From Aplysia californica (taxonomy: Eukaryota > Mollusca > Gastropoda > Aplysiida > Aplysiidae), in assembly GCF_000002075.1 (NCBI RefSeq), contig NW_004798329.1, positions 16,497 to 80,496 on the forward strand: a stretch of DNA of 64,000 nt, written 5' to 3'. A program made the translations under genes and the position numbers. The notes beneath the pieces were generated by a model. That model saw only the letters and a list, made by a program, of their open reading frames with translations. It made no database searches and was not told where the DNA came from. Below are positions 1 through 13,100 of the stretch, in pieces. Numbering within the stretch: the first letter of the stretch is position 1; every line of letters starts with the position of its first letter.

Positions 1-261
1 CCCCGAAAAAAGAAGTCCTCCCCCCTCACAATCTGATCAAATGTGTGGTCATCTTCCTTTTTTTTGGATAACTCTAGTGGAAAGCAGGAGATGTTATCTT
101 TAAGAACAAGAGGTCTTATCTTGCTTCTATTTTCATTATCACATGGTTGCTAGGATACCCAGCTGGTGGCTTCCTCTTCTGTTCTATCTTATTTTATTTC
201 TTTCTTTTTCTTTTTACAGTACTAGACATATTAGTAATTTAAACGTTCTACTTCTGATAGG

Positions 262-520
262 TCACATGGCTAGCTCAGTTGGTATCATGGTAGGCTGCTG
301 TGCAGGAGGTGTTGGATCTAAATCACCAACAGGATATTCTCGACCCATTACATATTGGTTGTGTCCTATCAGAGATGAACGTTATGTTGGAGATCCTGTC
401 TTTTCACTGAACTCGCTCATTTAAATTCCATTCTTAGTGTGCTATACAACACATGAATTTCTCCAATGCTGGCTTCTGCGAGCTACAATTTACAATTGAC
501 TCCTGCAATATTCGACACTT
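262..520 (+). repeat. tRNA-like SINE fragment
   Basis: ATGGCTAGCTCAGTTGGTAT looks like a tRNA A-box head. No clear B box or tail follows. Weak call. Confidence 0.3.
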
Positions 521-550
521 AAAGGATCTATTTCAGTTGCGAGTGCCGTA

Positions 551-742
551 AGTGGGTGGTTGGCGGGTTTTCTGGTGTGGTTTGCCCTTTTTTCCTATCA
601 AACATCTAATTCATCTATCATCCTTATCTGTCTTCTTCCTTTTTTGTGTTTGTTACTCTCTTGTATCTCCTCTTATCCAGGAAAAATATATGACCTTTTC
701 GTATTGCAAGTGCCGTAAAACTCTTACTAAAACTAAACAAAT
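551..742 (+). repeat. SINE family A copy
   Basis: Shares head (gggtggttggcgggt), middle (gtgtttgttactctcttgta) and tail (gcaagtgccgtaaaactctt, actaaaactaaa) with copies at 1985, 15257, 25590, 58893 and 59113. It ends in the A-rich actaaaactaaac. Confidence 0.75.
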
Positions 743-1053
743 GCCGTTATAAATAGGTGTTTCCTGGTTGGTTGCGATGACACTTCTTGCTGGTGTGCCA
801 TGGCTCTGTTTACTACTCATTGTCACATAGGGTAACCTCAGCACTTCATTGAAACAGTTTTAACACACATAGTTCTCCTCAGTGTTTTGTAATATTTCTT
901 TTCTTCTCACTATTGTATCTTTCCAACTTTTTGTGTTTCCTTCCATTGTGTCTATTTGTCTGTCTGACTTTACTGCATCTCATAATGATTGTTAATGTAT
1001 CTTCGATCATCTTTTTATTTTAAAGAAAACCCAAACAAATTGTGTCTTTTCAG

Positions 1054-1172
1054 GCTGTTCGTTGGAGCTCCAAAAGAAAATGTGGTGATTGGTGGAAAAA
1101 ACACAGGCGGTGCTTTGTATAGGTGTAATGCCAGACAGCTGACAGACTGCTCAAGGATCACTGATGGAGTTT
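1054..1172 (+). CDS. Integrin alpha exon: blade 1 FG-GAP (first exon in window)
   Basis: Follows acceptor tgtgtcttttcag and ends before donor gtatgt. It starts with the last base of a codon, so an upstream exon exists outside the window. It encodes [16 protein letters not shown] then [15 protein letters not shown], the classic first-blade VGAP followed by a cysteine pair. Confidence 0.92.
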
Positions 1173-4100
1173 GTATGTCCTCATGCTAGTTTACTTTTGT
1201 GTCAGTGTTCTTCTCCTTCTTCTGCTGCTTTGTGGGGGCTCTTTTGGCCTAGAGGTTATGGTGTTCACCTCTCATTGAACAGGTCCCGGATCTGAAACTG
1301 GAAGCGACGGAAAGTTTTCTTCTCTAAAACTTTCTCCTTTCATCTCCTTTCCTGGTCTCTAACCACGTTCTGTCTTCTGCTTTTGTCTGCACTTTCTGAA
1401 AATGTTTAATGTGTTCCGCGCGCCCATATGACTTTAAGCAGTTGTGAGTGCTGTAAAACACTTATCAAAACAACCAAACATCTTTTCTGCTTTGGTGGCC
1501 ATGAAAATGGTGGCAATCTCCCTTGACTTATATGACTATGAATAGATGAGTATGTGTGAAACAAGTTTTAGCATTCAGTTTTTGCCTGTTACTGTACAAT
1601 GCTTATGAGTGCTGTGTTGATTCATGCTGCTTTACAAAATGGAGGATGGGTACATTTTTTATAAGGTTCCAAGGGTTGAATGGCCCAAGAAGAAGCTAGT
1701 TTATTCAACATATGTTATGTTATTGTATAATTGATCAGCATGAATTTCTTAGCAGTGTTTTTATGTTGTTCCTCCCCTTTTTTGTGAGGGCAATACTTTT
1801 TGTGGTTTAGATAATGCTGTTTTCATTAATTGGACTGCTATTACTTGCGGCATGTAATTGCATTCCTCATTTCATTATGTACCCTCTGTTTAGATCTGTA
1901 TCATAAACTTTGTATGATTTGTCCAATGTAGTCTGTTTTCTTATTGATTGTTATTTGAACACAAGAAAGTTTAGAAAGTATTTGTATGGGTGGCTGGTGG
2001 GTGCTCTCGTGTGGTTTGCTCCATCTTTTTTTTATCAAACATCTATCAACCTCATCTCCCCTCTTTCTTTTTAAAAATATATGTTACTCTCTAGGAAAAC
2101 AACATCATGCCCCCCCCCCCCCCCCCAAATCTTTGACACTTATAATATGTCCTTTCTGTGTTGCAAGTGCTGTAAATCTCTTACAAAAAGTAAACTAAAA
2201 ACGAGCTGTGTACCATAGACTTTATGTGATTTGTTCATCATAGTCTTTTTGCTTTTATCTATTGCTGTTATTAAAAAACTAGACAGTTGAGAGAAATTTT
2301 CTTCTGCTCCGCAGCGACCCCACCCAGGTCCAACGAGCTGCTTGAGGACCAGTGGCTGGGGGTGTCTGTGGCATCCCAGGGCCCGGGCGGCCAGCTTGTG
2401 GTAAATAATCTTTGCGTGATTTGAGGGCCCTTCATTTCTCACATCATTCTTCGTAGTAAATAGGTGTTTCCTGGTTGGTTGCGGTTGACGGGGAAAAGCA
2501 TGGTGGCTCAGGACACTCATACTCTCCTGGTCAGCGCTCAAGTTATTGTATTCTCATGGTTTTTCGAGGAAACTGAAGTCTACTTGTCTACAGCTAGCAG
2601 CGTGCCTTTTGTTTGTTAATTCTTTCTCTATTTGTGCACTGGGGTTCAGCTTGTCTAAATTTGCTTTTACAGTAGTCATGCAATTTCTTTTTTTTTTTTT
2701 ATCATTTGCTATTTTATCATTTAAATCAAAGTTTACACTGGCATAATGAGCTGGAATCATAAATTTCTGATCACTCATGGCTTTTTATTCAGAGCACATT
2801 AAGAGTAAAACTTTGTCTTAAAAATTATCATTTTTCTTTTGTAGTGCTACATAGATGCATTAAGAACTAGTTAGAGCACAGCAGCTTAATACAGTATCTG
2901 AGAACCAACCGAGGAACATCTATTTTTTGTGTGAAAATCTTCCAATTTCTTCTTCTCAAGTAAACATCCTCTGTTTAGCAATCACCTTGCTGAGGCTTTT
3001 TATCACTATTTAATCATTTCATTTCTCGTTTTTTTTTTTCTCCTATGTCCTTTTCTCCCTGTGGGATAGATGATTAAGTCCAATATCATGCACAAAGCTT
3101 TCTGAACAGTATTCTGAATCCAAATGTTTCGAGTATTCAAATATCAGATATATTTGCAGCATTCCCAACCTTCGCTTCACACCCTTGACTTCATAGCTAT
3201 GATTATACATACTCCTTTTGTGCATGTATATTTGTAAAGCTAGTACCATAAATTGCTCTGGTTGCAGATGAAAAGAAGAGATTTAAAAAACATGTGTAAT
3301 TCATGCGGCGCGCACAAGCTGTACTCATATTGCCTATTGTCAGCTCCTCCAATGAGATATTCTGATGTACCTAACTTGCAAAGGAGAAAATAATTCTGTG
3401 CTTCAATGTTTTGTGCTCCTGCTAAATATACAACACAGCAGTCTTGGAGATGTGTTAGCTTTTGTGGTGTAGTACCCAGCTCATAGATATAAATCACCTT
3501 CATGACAGCTGTTGTCTTTTCTATAGAGGTTTCTCATCTAACATAAAGCTGTATTTAAATGTGCTTGTGAATAATGAGGAGCAAAGACTGAATTATTTAT
3601 ATAATATAATCACATAAGAGTCTAATTGAGCTGAGCATTAAGTTAACACTTTTGTTGATTTGTTTGGTTTAGTTTTTGTGTCGGTTGTGTTTGTTTACTA
3701 TGTCACATTATTATTATAACCGGCTTCTGTTTCAGCTTTAATTCTGAGGCCTTCTGGCTATTACTAGGCCTATCACACTGATTGGTGTGCCATTAAACTT
3801 GCTTTTGCAGAGTCAAGTAATTTCCAGTAAACACAAATTGTGTTGGCAGATTTCTCATTTTTGTCTATTATTTCATGAAAATGATAGTACAATTAAAGAA
3901 TAGATTTGCTGATTAAGGGTGTAGTCTTGACTCGCCTTACTGGTCATTTATTTCATTTAATGGTTGCTTCTGCGGCACTGTTCTGGGGGGTGGGGTGGGG
4001 GTGGGGGTGTAATTCACATTAAAACAATAATTTGGAGATTGGACTGGTAGTCCCTCAGTCTTTTGGAAACCACATGTTTGCTGTGTAGTGTCATCTTTCA

Positions 4101-7100
4101 GCGATGTATGGTTAACAGTGTGCAAATTTTCTGCTGTGTTAAAGCTGGTGTGCCCTAGTTTGCCTCCTGACCACTCATGCAGAACACTGGCCTATTTAGG
4201 AGCAGCAGCAGTGTCACTCTGTGTACAAGTCTCTCTCTCCCCCGTCAGCTAGGCTTGTTGTTTGTGTTTTCTCTGTGTTGATCAAGTTGTAGACCTGCCT
4301 TGTCTTGCAGACATACACCACTTGACACAGACCTCCTGTTGGGCCGAGTTCTCTCAGAGCCGGGACTCTCAAAGAAATGGTTCAACCACCCAATCCTGGA
4401 GAAGCAATGGGGGCAAAATTATAGCATGGCTCCGAATCTGAAAATGACTAGCTGCAAACGAAGCAAGCATTGACTGTCTTTTGAGATATGAACAGCTTTT
4501 AACTATTCCGATTCTGGCCAGATGGCAGCAGCACTGACAATCCTGATTTGCAGCTTGATTATTTATTGAAAGGTCATAATTATAGTTATAGTAATAACAC
4601 AAAGTCGCAGCAAAGTGTTTTCAAGTTGTAACTTAAGTCTATTATTTATTTGTTGTCCACTTTAAGTTTTTTTTCTCGTTCAATTTTTTTCTGAAAAATT
4701 TAGAGCACAATGTAAATTAATAAAAGAAGTACAGTCATTAATGGGAGTGAAACAAATGTTAAATAAAGGAATTCACGGGAGGTTTCAGGAAAATGCAAAC
4801 AGTGTTTAGTTTTAGCTGAGAAAATTGATTTCCATATTTTGTTTACCTTCTGTTTTTTGACAAATGAGTTAAGATTTATTTTGAGGTTTTGTTAAAAACA
4901 GACAAGTTTTGGTTGAAAAAAACCCCAACATTATTTGGTATCATTTGTTTCAAAGTCAATGATAATATGCTTATTAGGAGATTGCACAAAGCTGTTTAAT
5001 AATAAAATTTGCATCGTGCCGACTAATAACAGCATGAATGTAAACAAAATCCCAACCCAAGCAACCATGAGACTTAAGTCTTTGTAGTTTTCCTAATAAT
5101 GCTAAACAAGCAAACAAGTATTGGCTCATTACTTAATTGTTTCATCATCTCAATATTGATACACAAACATCAGCTCCCACTTTGTCTTTTGAAGCATGTC
5201 TTTTATATTTTTTTGTTCTGACTGTTCCATTCTGTGTGAAAAATTGGTCACCCAATTTAGGTGGGAAAGACAATTTTCTTTGCTCACCACGATAAAAGGA
5301 AAAAAAAGGCATGATGATTATTCCTTCAATTTATTTGAGTGTATTTTTGTGTAGATTTATTTTGAGACTGACATAAAAATGTATTTTGTTCATCATTCTC
5401 TGCTTTGCAGATGAATTATTTTGTACCCTCAAAAAGATCACTCATTTTATTTGACAAAATCCAATTGGTCAGCAAATTGATCTGAACACCCAGATATTGT
5501 ACACAGAGAATGCATGGTATTGTGTCCTTGTAGCGGGCTAAATCACCTGATATAACTGCATGTCAGTAGTCACTTAATGCTTTGTTGCAGTGGCGTGTGC
5601 ATGTGCCTGTCGTCATTTGCATGGCCTCTAGATCGTGTGATGCATGCTGAATCTTATTTTATTCATCACATCTTACTAACAATGTTGCCTAACTGTTCAG
5701 CTTACTAATTCACTCTTTTCATGCTCACTCTATTCGCACTTTGTAGACAAGTTACATATTCACTGTTGTACTGAATTTCCAAATATTATATTGAAAGATG
5801 GTATTACTCATTTGAAACTCAGATTTGTGACATTTGTTCGTTACATGAGATAAAACTACTGATTTATTGAAGTATAATTCTGACATGTTCCACTTATCTT
5901 GCACCACACACTATGAAGTTCAACAAGCTTTTGTTTCCCTTGGTAAGCATGTTGATTACAAACAATTTCATGCATGTAACTAAACGCAAACTGGTATTGA
6001 CAACTGATGCCCAGAGAGTGACTTTCGGAAAAGTTTTGATGGTCAGGTAGTCAGACATTACATTTTTGCATTTGTATTGCCCTCATTTCATGTTTTCACA
6101 GCCCTACACATCTTCCCACCTTCATATTCTCATGTTGGTTGATTTGATGGTAAAGTAATGATATGTCACAAGGTTTACAGTAAAACATTGTCGTGATGAA
6201 TTGTTTTGGCACCAAACACTGTTTCATCAGTGTTAAAATCATTACCCATTGTTCAGTCCCATTTAATCGAGTGTCTCTGTCAAATCATTGCGTCAGAGGT
6301 TTCCTTTTTACTTTTTCATAAATGATATCCTCCATATCTCTGTGTCGGTGGCCTCCTCCGTACCATAACACCAATGATCTTTAGTGGGTGTCTCCGCTGT
6401 ATCATTTCTTCACCACATCATTACATCAGTGCGTTCGCTCTACACTCTATTGGAGCATCAATGGTCTTGGCTGTACCATTACAACAGTGACTTCCACCAT
6501 GTCATACCCATGGTCTCCACCATGCCATAATGTCAGATGTATTATTCACTCTACGTCAATGGTCTCAACTGTACTATTACGTCAGTGGTATTCACAATAC
6601 CTCAACATCAAGGGTCTCAACTGTACTATTACGTCAGTGGTATTCACAATACTTCAACATCAAGGGTCTCAACTGTACTATTACGTCAGTGGTATTCACA
6701 ATACCTCAACATCAAGGGTCTCAACTGTACTATTACGTCAGTGGTATTCACTATACCTCAACATCAAGGGTCTCAACTGTACAATGACGACTACGTCAGA
6801 GGTATTCACTGTACATCAATGGTCTCAACTGTACTATTACATCAGTGGTATTCACTATACATCAATGGTCTCAACTGTACTATTACCATTACGTCACTGG
6901 TATTCACTATACCTCAACATCAAGGGTCTCAACTGTACCATTACTTCAGTGGTTTTCGCTGTACCTCAACATCAGTGGTCTCAACTCTACCATTACTTCA
7001 GTGGTATTCACTATACCTCAACATTAATGGTCTACACCATGCAATTACATCACTTAACCATTACATCAATGGTCTCAACGGTACTATTACGCCAATGCTG

Positions 7101-10100
7101 TTTGCTCTGCTATTACTTCAACGGTCTATACCTTAACATAAAGGATCTCCACCGTCCTGTTACATCAATGACCTCCACTGTACAGTGACATCAGAGACCT
7201 ACACCACGTCACAACATCAGTGGTCTTCTCTGTGTCATTTCATTTAATGACATTGGTGATACCTTTGTAGTTATGGTCTTCGATGTATCATTAGAGCAAT
7301 AGTGTTTTAATGCTTCAGGTTTAAAAAAAAAATAAAGCCTAATCGTACAGCTTTTTGAGTCTCGGGTGGTTTTGGCGTAATTTTAATAATTATATCAGCC
7401 CTGTCATAGTCTGACCATACCTCACCAAATTTCTCAACGTTTTTGTTCGCTTATCTCTCATCCTTCTTTTTTGTGTTTTTTTACTCCTTTGTAACACCTA
7501 ATTTTCTGTGCTTATATGACCTAATTGTGTTGCAAGTGCCGTAAAACTCTTTTTGGAAAAAATTAAAGAAAAACCTTTTCAGTGAATAAGAGTGCAGTCC
7601 TTGTACAAGGTCTTGTTCCTCAAACCTCTGGTACTTTTGTATGATGCAGATTGTGGATACAGTCTGTTTCTTCCTCTTGTTTTCAATCTTACTATCCTTT
7701 TAATCTGTTCCTTGTGAAAGTCTGTGATTATAATGCTGACTTCATGTAAACTCTGTTTGACATTAAAGAAGCCGCAGAAGGCTTAGTTTCCACTGAGTCA
7801 CAGTTGTGCCTCGAAGTTTTGCACAAACGTCTGGCCTCGGAGCATGGAATCTTGAGGCTTACAACATGGAACATCAGGACACCGGCTCACAAGTTAGAAC
7901 AGAAAGTGTCTTACGACAAACACAGCTGTGTATTGATTTGACACACGTAAAAACAGAAAGTTTAGTTTTAGTTTTAGGAAGAGATTTACTGCACATGCAA
8001 CGCAAATAGGTCATTTAAGTGCTGAAGATTAGAGGTGTCACAAGAGAGTAACATACAACAAAAAAAGGAGGAGGAAAGATAATGACTATAGGTGTTTGAT
8101 AGGGAAAAAGAGCAAACAGTACCAGAGCGCTCGGCAACCATCCACATGATAAAGGAAGACAGTGCAATAGCTACCATGACATTGGCCTTCAAGAAAGAGA
8201 TGTGTTTTGATTGATATGAACCAAATGTCAAAGTACTTCAACCTCTGATTGACCCCAAAGAAAACCGTCCTCTTGAGACAATGGAGAAGTCCAAGTAAAG
8301 CTCCATTTCACCCAAGAAAAGCTGGTAAAAAATTATGAGAGCAGCAAGACAGTGTGCCAACAAGTACTGGACTGAACTCTCCTAGAACATCCAGGCTGCA
8401 AGGAACATTGGTCACACCAGAGAAATGTATGGAGGAATATCGTCGTTGTCCTTCCCTCTCCGTATATAACCCAAAATTACAAAAATTCCGTTTTGACTGA
8501 ATTTGAAAAAAATAATCCTAATCTATGTTCTATTTTAATTTGGAAGAATTATGACCCTTGAAAGTCGTAATTTTTCTTCACTTCTCTAACCGTGGATGAA
8601 AGATTTTAGTTTCCTTTTCAACTTCCCGTATAGCTCTAACTCAAAACATATGAAATGAATTATATGTGGATAGCGAAAGGCAGTGACGATATATCATTTG
8701 TTTTAAGTTATTTCAGATGAATGATGTTTCACAAGTGTTAGTCTTTCGCACTATTTTTGATACCGTAATGTAGAATGTATGCTACAGCATTGTAATTGAA
8801 ATGTGTGCATTGATGTTAGTTAGGTTTTTATTTATTATTACAGTGGTCTCCAGTTAATAGCACGCACCTTGTGTGACAGGAAAAGCTTACTCTAATGTGA
8901 ATGTGTTAATACGCGAATTTTGAAGGGGGATGATCTAGAGTAATTACATCAATGATTGACGTGAACTACCTCGCATCTGATAGCCTTTGGTGAGTTGCAT
9001 CAATGAGCTGAGCTCATCCTAAGGTGTGAACTTTTCCTTCTCTGAATGATCACAACAGACAATGGCCATCATTATTACAGCTCTCCCATTCTGTCCGCTC
9101 TCTGTGAAAGGCCGGTCCTTGGCCTTCCTCAGTGCACAATTCTGTTTCTCACCTTGTCCTTTTACATCTTTTTCTACTTGGCAATGTTATTGCAATTGCA
9201 AGCGATAAAGGAGTTGCTTCTCTCCCATCAGTTACAAGCAACATGAGATATTTTATGTCTGATCTCTTTCTGACGCTAGGGCAGTAGGGATTGTGCTATT
9301 AGATGAGGTTGTTGATTTAGAACTTATACTTATGAATGATAATTTCCAAAGAAAAATTTGGTTCTGCGCTGTCAGCATGTTTTAAGACGGATCATGCTTT
9401 ATCCATTATGCTATTAGCCGGAGACCACTGTATTATGATTGTTGTTATTGATGCTTTTTTCTCGCTATGTGGTTTTCACCGTGCTGACTTGTAACGAATC
9501 ACAGCTCAATATTTTCTTTGTATATCATTATCAAGCACTATTTTTGCATTCACTGCAGTTCAATTTGGAAGATCAAAATATCAAAATAGGTGGTGGTGCA
9601 GTTCATTTTGGGAGATCAAGATATCAAATTAGGTGATGGTGCCGTTCATTTTGGAAGATCAAAATACACATGTGTATCAAAATGAGTGGCGGTGCAGTTC
9701 ATTTTGGAAGATCAACATAGGTGGTGGTGTGGCAGACACATGCAATTTGGTATGAATGTCGAATGAGTGGTTTTAAGTAAGGGGATGCCAGTTGAGTATC
9801 AGACTTAACCAGTAATGTACTGTTGACAAAATCAATCATTCAATTCCTTTTGAATGTTCTTATAACTGCTTTCTGTTTGGAGATATTAATTTGCTGTAGG
9901 CAGTCCATTTAACAAATGAAAATTTTTCAGAGGAATAATTTTGAGTCCCTTTTAGTTGCATGCTAGTTGCATGCTTATAAGACTGCAGTAATCTCCATTT
10001 GTCTCTTTAGGCGTTTTTTTTTTCTTTGAAGTTGCAGTGCCTTATCTAAAAGAACTTCTTCATTGGAGGAAGGGCATTTTTTGCCATACAGGCAGAGGCT

Positions 10101-13100
10101 AAAGATTTGCTCTCTGACAACACAGTTCCCACATCAAAATACATATGATATAGTCTTTTCATGGTCTGACCTGTACCTGTGGAAAAGCTTGCTATGTAAA
10201 CGAAAACCCCTGCCATGACATAAAATGTTTGTATTTGACTTATCCATATTTCAAATGTGCTCATAGCCCATGTGGGAGAATCAATGCTGTAAATTAGCTA
10301 TAATTTCAAATTTATAAATTGACAGAGACAAGAAGGAAAGATTGCTTATTCGTGGCAGTATAAAAACCTTTTTTCTGTGCTGTAAATCATATTAAGACAG
10401 TTTTAGTGTCAGAATTTGGAGCATTTTATCGATTAAGTACTCAGCAAAAAGTCATTTTGTGTTCAAATGGAAGGCTCATGGTTATTACTTTATTTTTTCC
10501 ATTACATATGCTGTCATTTCTTTTTCTAGAACAACAAGAGCATGATCCTTTGAGATGTGTGAGGATGGTTGGTGGGTGCTCTGGTATGGTCAGCATCTTT
10601 CTCTTTTCAGTTTCAGCATTATTTTTGTCCTTTTCTGTCCTTGGCTGGACGTGGTCTTTACCCTCCTGACTTGCTATAAAGAAGAACTCAACCATGCACG
10701 CGGGTCCTACTTCCTTTCTTTCCCTCAGTTGTTTCTCTCCATCTCTCTTGCTTCTCCCCTGCACTATATGACCGCTATACTGTCGATGTTTTGTCAAACT
10801 CAAATCCCAGCAATGCTGAAGTAAGTGAAAATTTTTACAAATTGTAGAAAAAGTAGTTCTGTGTGCTTTATGTATCAGATCAAGTCAAAGTGTTCACAAC
10901 ATTCACATGTTATGTTTTGTGCATGTATTATGTTTTGCTGCAGATATGACTCTTGCATAGTTTATCAAAGTAATAAAGATTTGTAACGAATGCAATTATA
11001 CTGTAGTTGTATGCTCTGTATCTTGCCAAGAACGTTTTTATCTGATTTTCCCATGAATTGTTATTTTCATTAAGTTTGGCAAAAATCGTATTGTCCGTGC
11101 ATTGTGCTCTGCTTGAGTTTGCCGACTGTGCTTCCTCTTTCTGTGAGAACTTCTCTGTTGGTGTCCGCTAGTGCTAATTTTGAAGAGAAAACTGTTTTTC
11201 ATTCTGCTGTCTAGAAGTGAGAAAACTGCTTTGGACATTTTTTTTTCTAGATGTGTGAAAGGATTATTAGTCTTTTTGTTTCATGCTTTCCCTTTTTTTT
11301 TCTCCTGGGTTCACTTTGTCATGGTTGATTTTTTTTTAGAAGAGAACAACAAATAGATACAATGCAGCCTCTCTATAATGACATCGTCGGGACCAGAAAA
11401 AAATGTCATTATATATAGAGTTGTCGTTATAGAGAGGCAACGAATAATTACTAATGATATATATATAGAAGAAATCGGAACCTGGGCACCAGGTTGCTCT
11501 ACAGAGGACGTCGTTATATCGAAGGTCATTATAGAGAGGGTGCACTGTAAAACATTTGATGTTTTGCAGCTGGCCAAATTTTGAATATAGGAATCCTTAT
11601 ATTTTAATAATAAATGAGTGTGTGTAACATACTGAATCAGTTACTTGAAGACTACCATACCATTTTGAGAAGGAAAAGAAAAACTTTGCTGGTCTGGGTT
11701 GAATTTCTTAGTTTTCACTGATGTATAGCAGGTGAACATATTTTTATGCAAAAGCACAAGTTATCTTCTTCACAAAGAAAGAATTCAAATTTTAGAATGG
11801 TAGAGATGAACTCTTTGTCATGTCATGTATGGTGTAGCAGGAAGGCACTTGGCTGCTACACATACAAGACCTGAGTTCGATTCCTCTGCGGGGATAATTT
11901 TTATGGAGTATCTCAGTGTTCTGCTGGGACATTGTGTCCATCTCTTTCAGCCAAGTTTGGCCCTGACAAGCAGGGTGGAACCCGCCTCTTAAAGGATCTA
12001 AAGTGTGTCAGTGAGGGGGAAAAAACCCAGCAGACTCTAAAAAAACCCAACCCCAAACACTTGAAATCTGCTGGACCAGCAGGGTTACCTTTGGCTCTTT
12101 TCCTTTCGCTCAATTGATGTAACTTCAGTTTGAGTTACCATGTGAGGTACATATTTTATGAGATATCTGTCTCTCAGCTGGGATTGGGATGTATCCCACT
12201 CAGTCAGGGCTACTCTGACAGTAGTGACAGGCAGGGTAGAAGCAGTCCATCACTTGCAAGTGCAAGGCCAATGAAAGCATAAAGCTTTGCTTATGAAGCA
12301 GTGCAGACCAGCTGGAGGTGCATATTTTGGGAAAAATGTAATCTTTTTCTTAAGATGGAGTGTAAAGAGAGTAGATCAAAATGGTGGTCTGAATTTTTTT
12401 TATCAAGTGTAGACATTCATGAAACAGATGAGGTGCAATAATTGATCTTGGTTGTTGGCCACTAGTACTTGTAGGTGAAAGGTTTTTGAAAATAAAGGTC
12501 AGAATTCAGAAAGAGAAGTGTCCATATACAACATGATTATACAGACTTTGATTTTGTTTGCATTTTTGATTTTTTGTGTTTTTTGTTTTAGTTTCTTTTG
12601 TTATTTGTCTTAATTTGGAGAGTCTGCATTATGAGCATTGTAAAGTGGTTGAGACCCCTGTTTCTTATAATCTAGAGACACTAGTTCAGATCAGTACGAT
12701 CTTGGACTTTCCATGGCTCTCTGACCGTGCCTTTTTCCCGTAATAATAGTTTATCCGTTAATGTCTGATGATGACCAATGCATCTGAAGAGGAAAATTTT
12801 CTAAAATGAAATAGAAAAGTTACTTAAGATGACTTGTGGCTTCTGCTATGGCCAATGAGACCGATTCTGGCAGAGAAAAATTTGCCACATTTTGAGCATT
12901 TCAAAACTTCACTTCCACTAGCAGATGTGTGCAGCTTGTGGGTTTCTCTCTTGGCTTCAGTATTTGTTTGTGAAGCCTCATAACAGACTGAAGTTTGAAA
13001 TAAGCGTCCTTCCTTGTGAAGAGCCAAATATTTTTTTATAAAGAAAAATTGGAGTTTGCCAAATTCATACTGGCATGGTTTGTTTTCTATGATTTTATTT

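Noticed and set aside
1-1053. Upstream integrin exons (signal peptide, first blade start)
   Set aside because: Searched by eye for FGFSV-like or signal-peptide sequence with splice sites and found none; those exons are probably outside the window.
2140-2541. 133-codon minus-strand open frame
   Set aside because: Antisense shadow over the GC-rich EDQW exon and a SINE.
6388-7188. 266-codon open frame
   Set aside because: It lies wholly inside a 26/52-bp tandem repeat that is open in several frames; no splice partner or domain.
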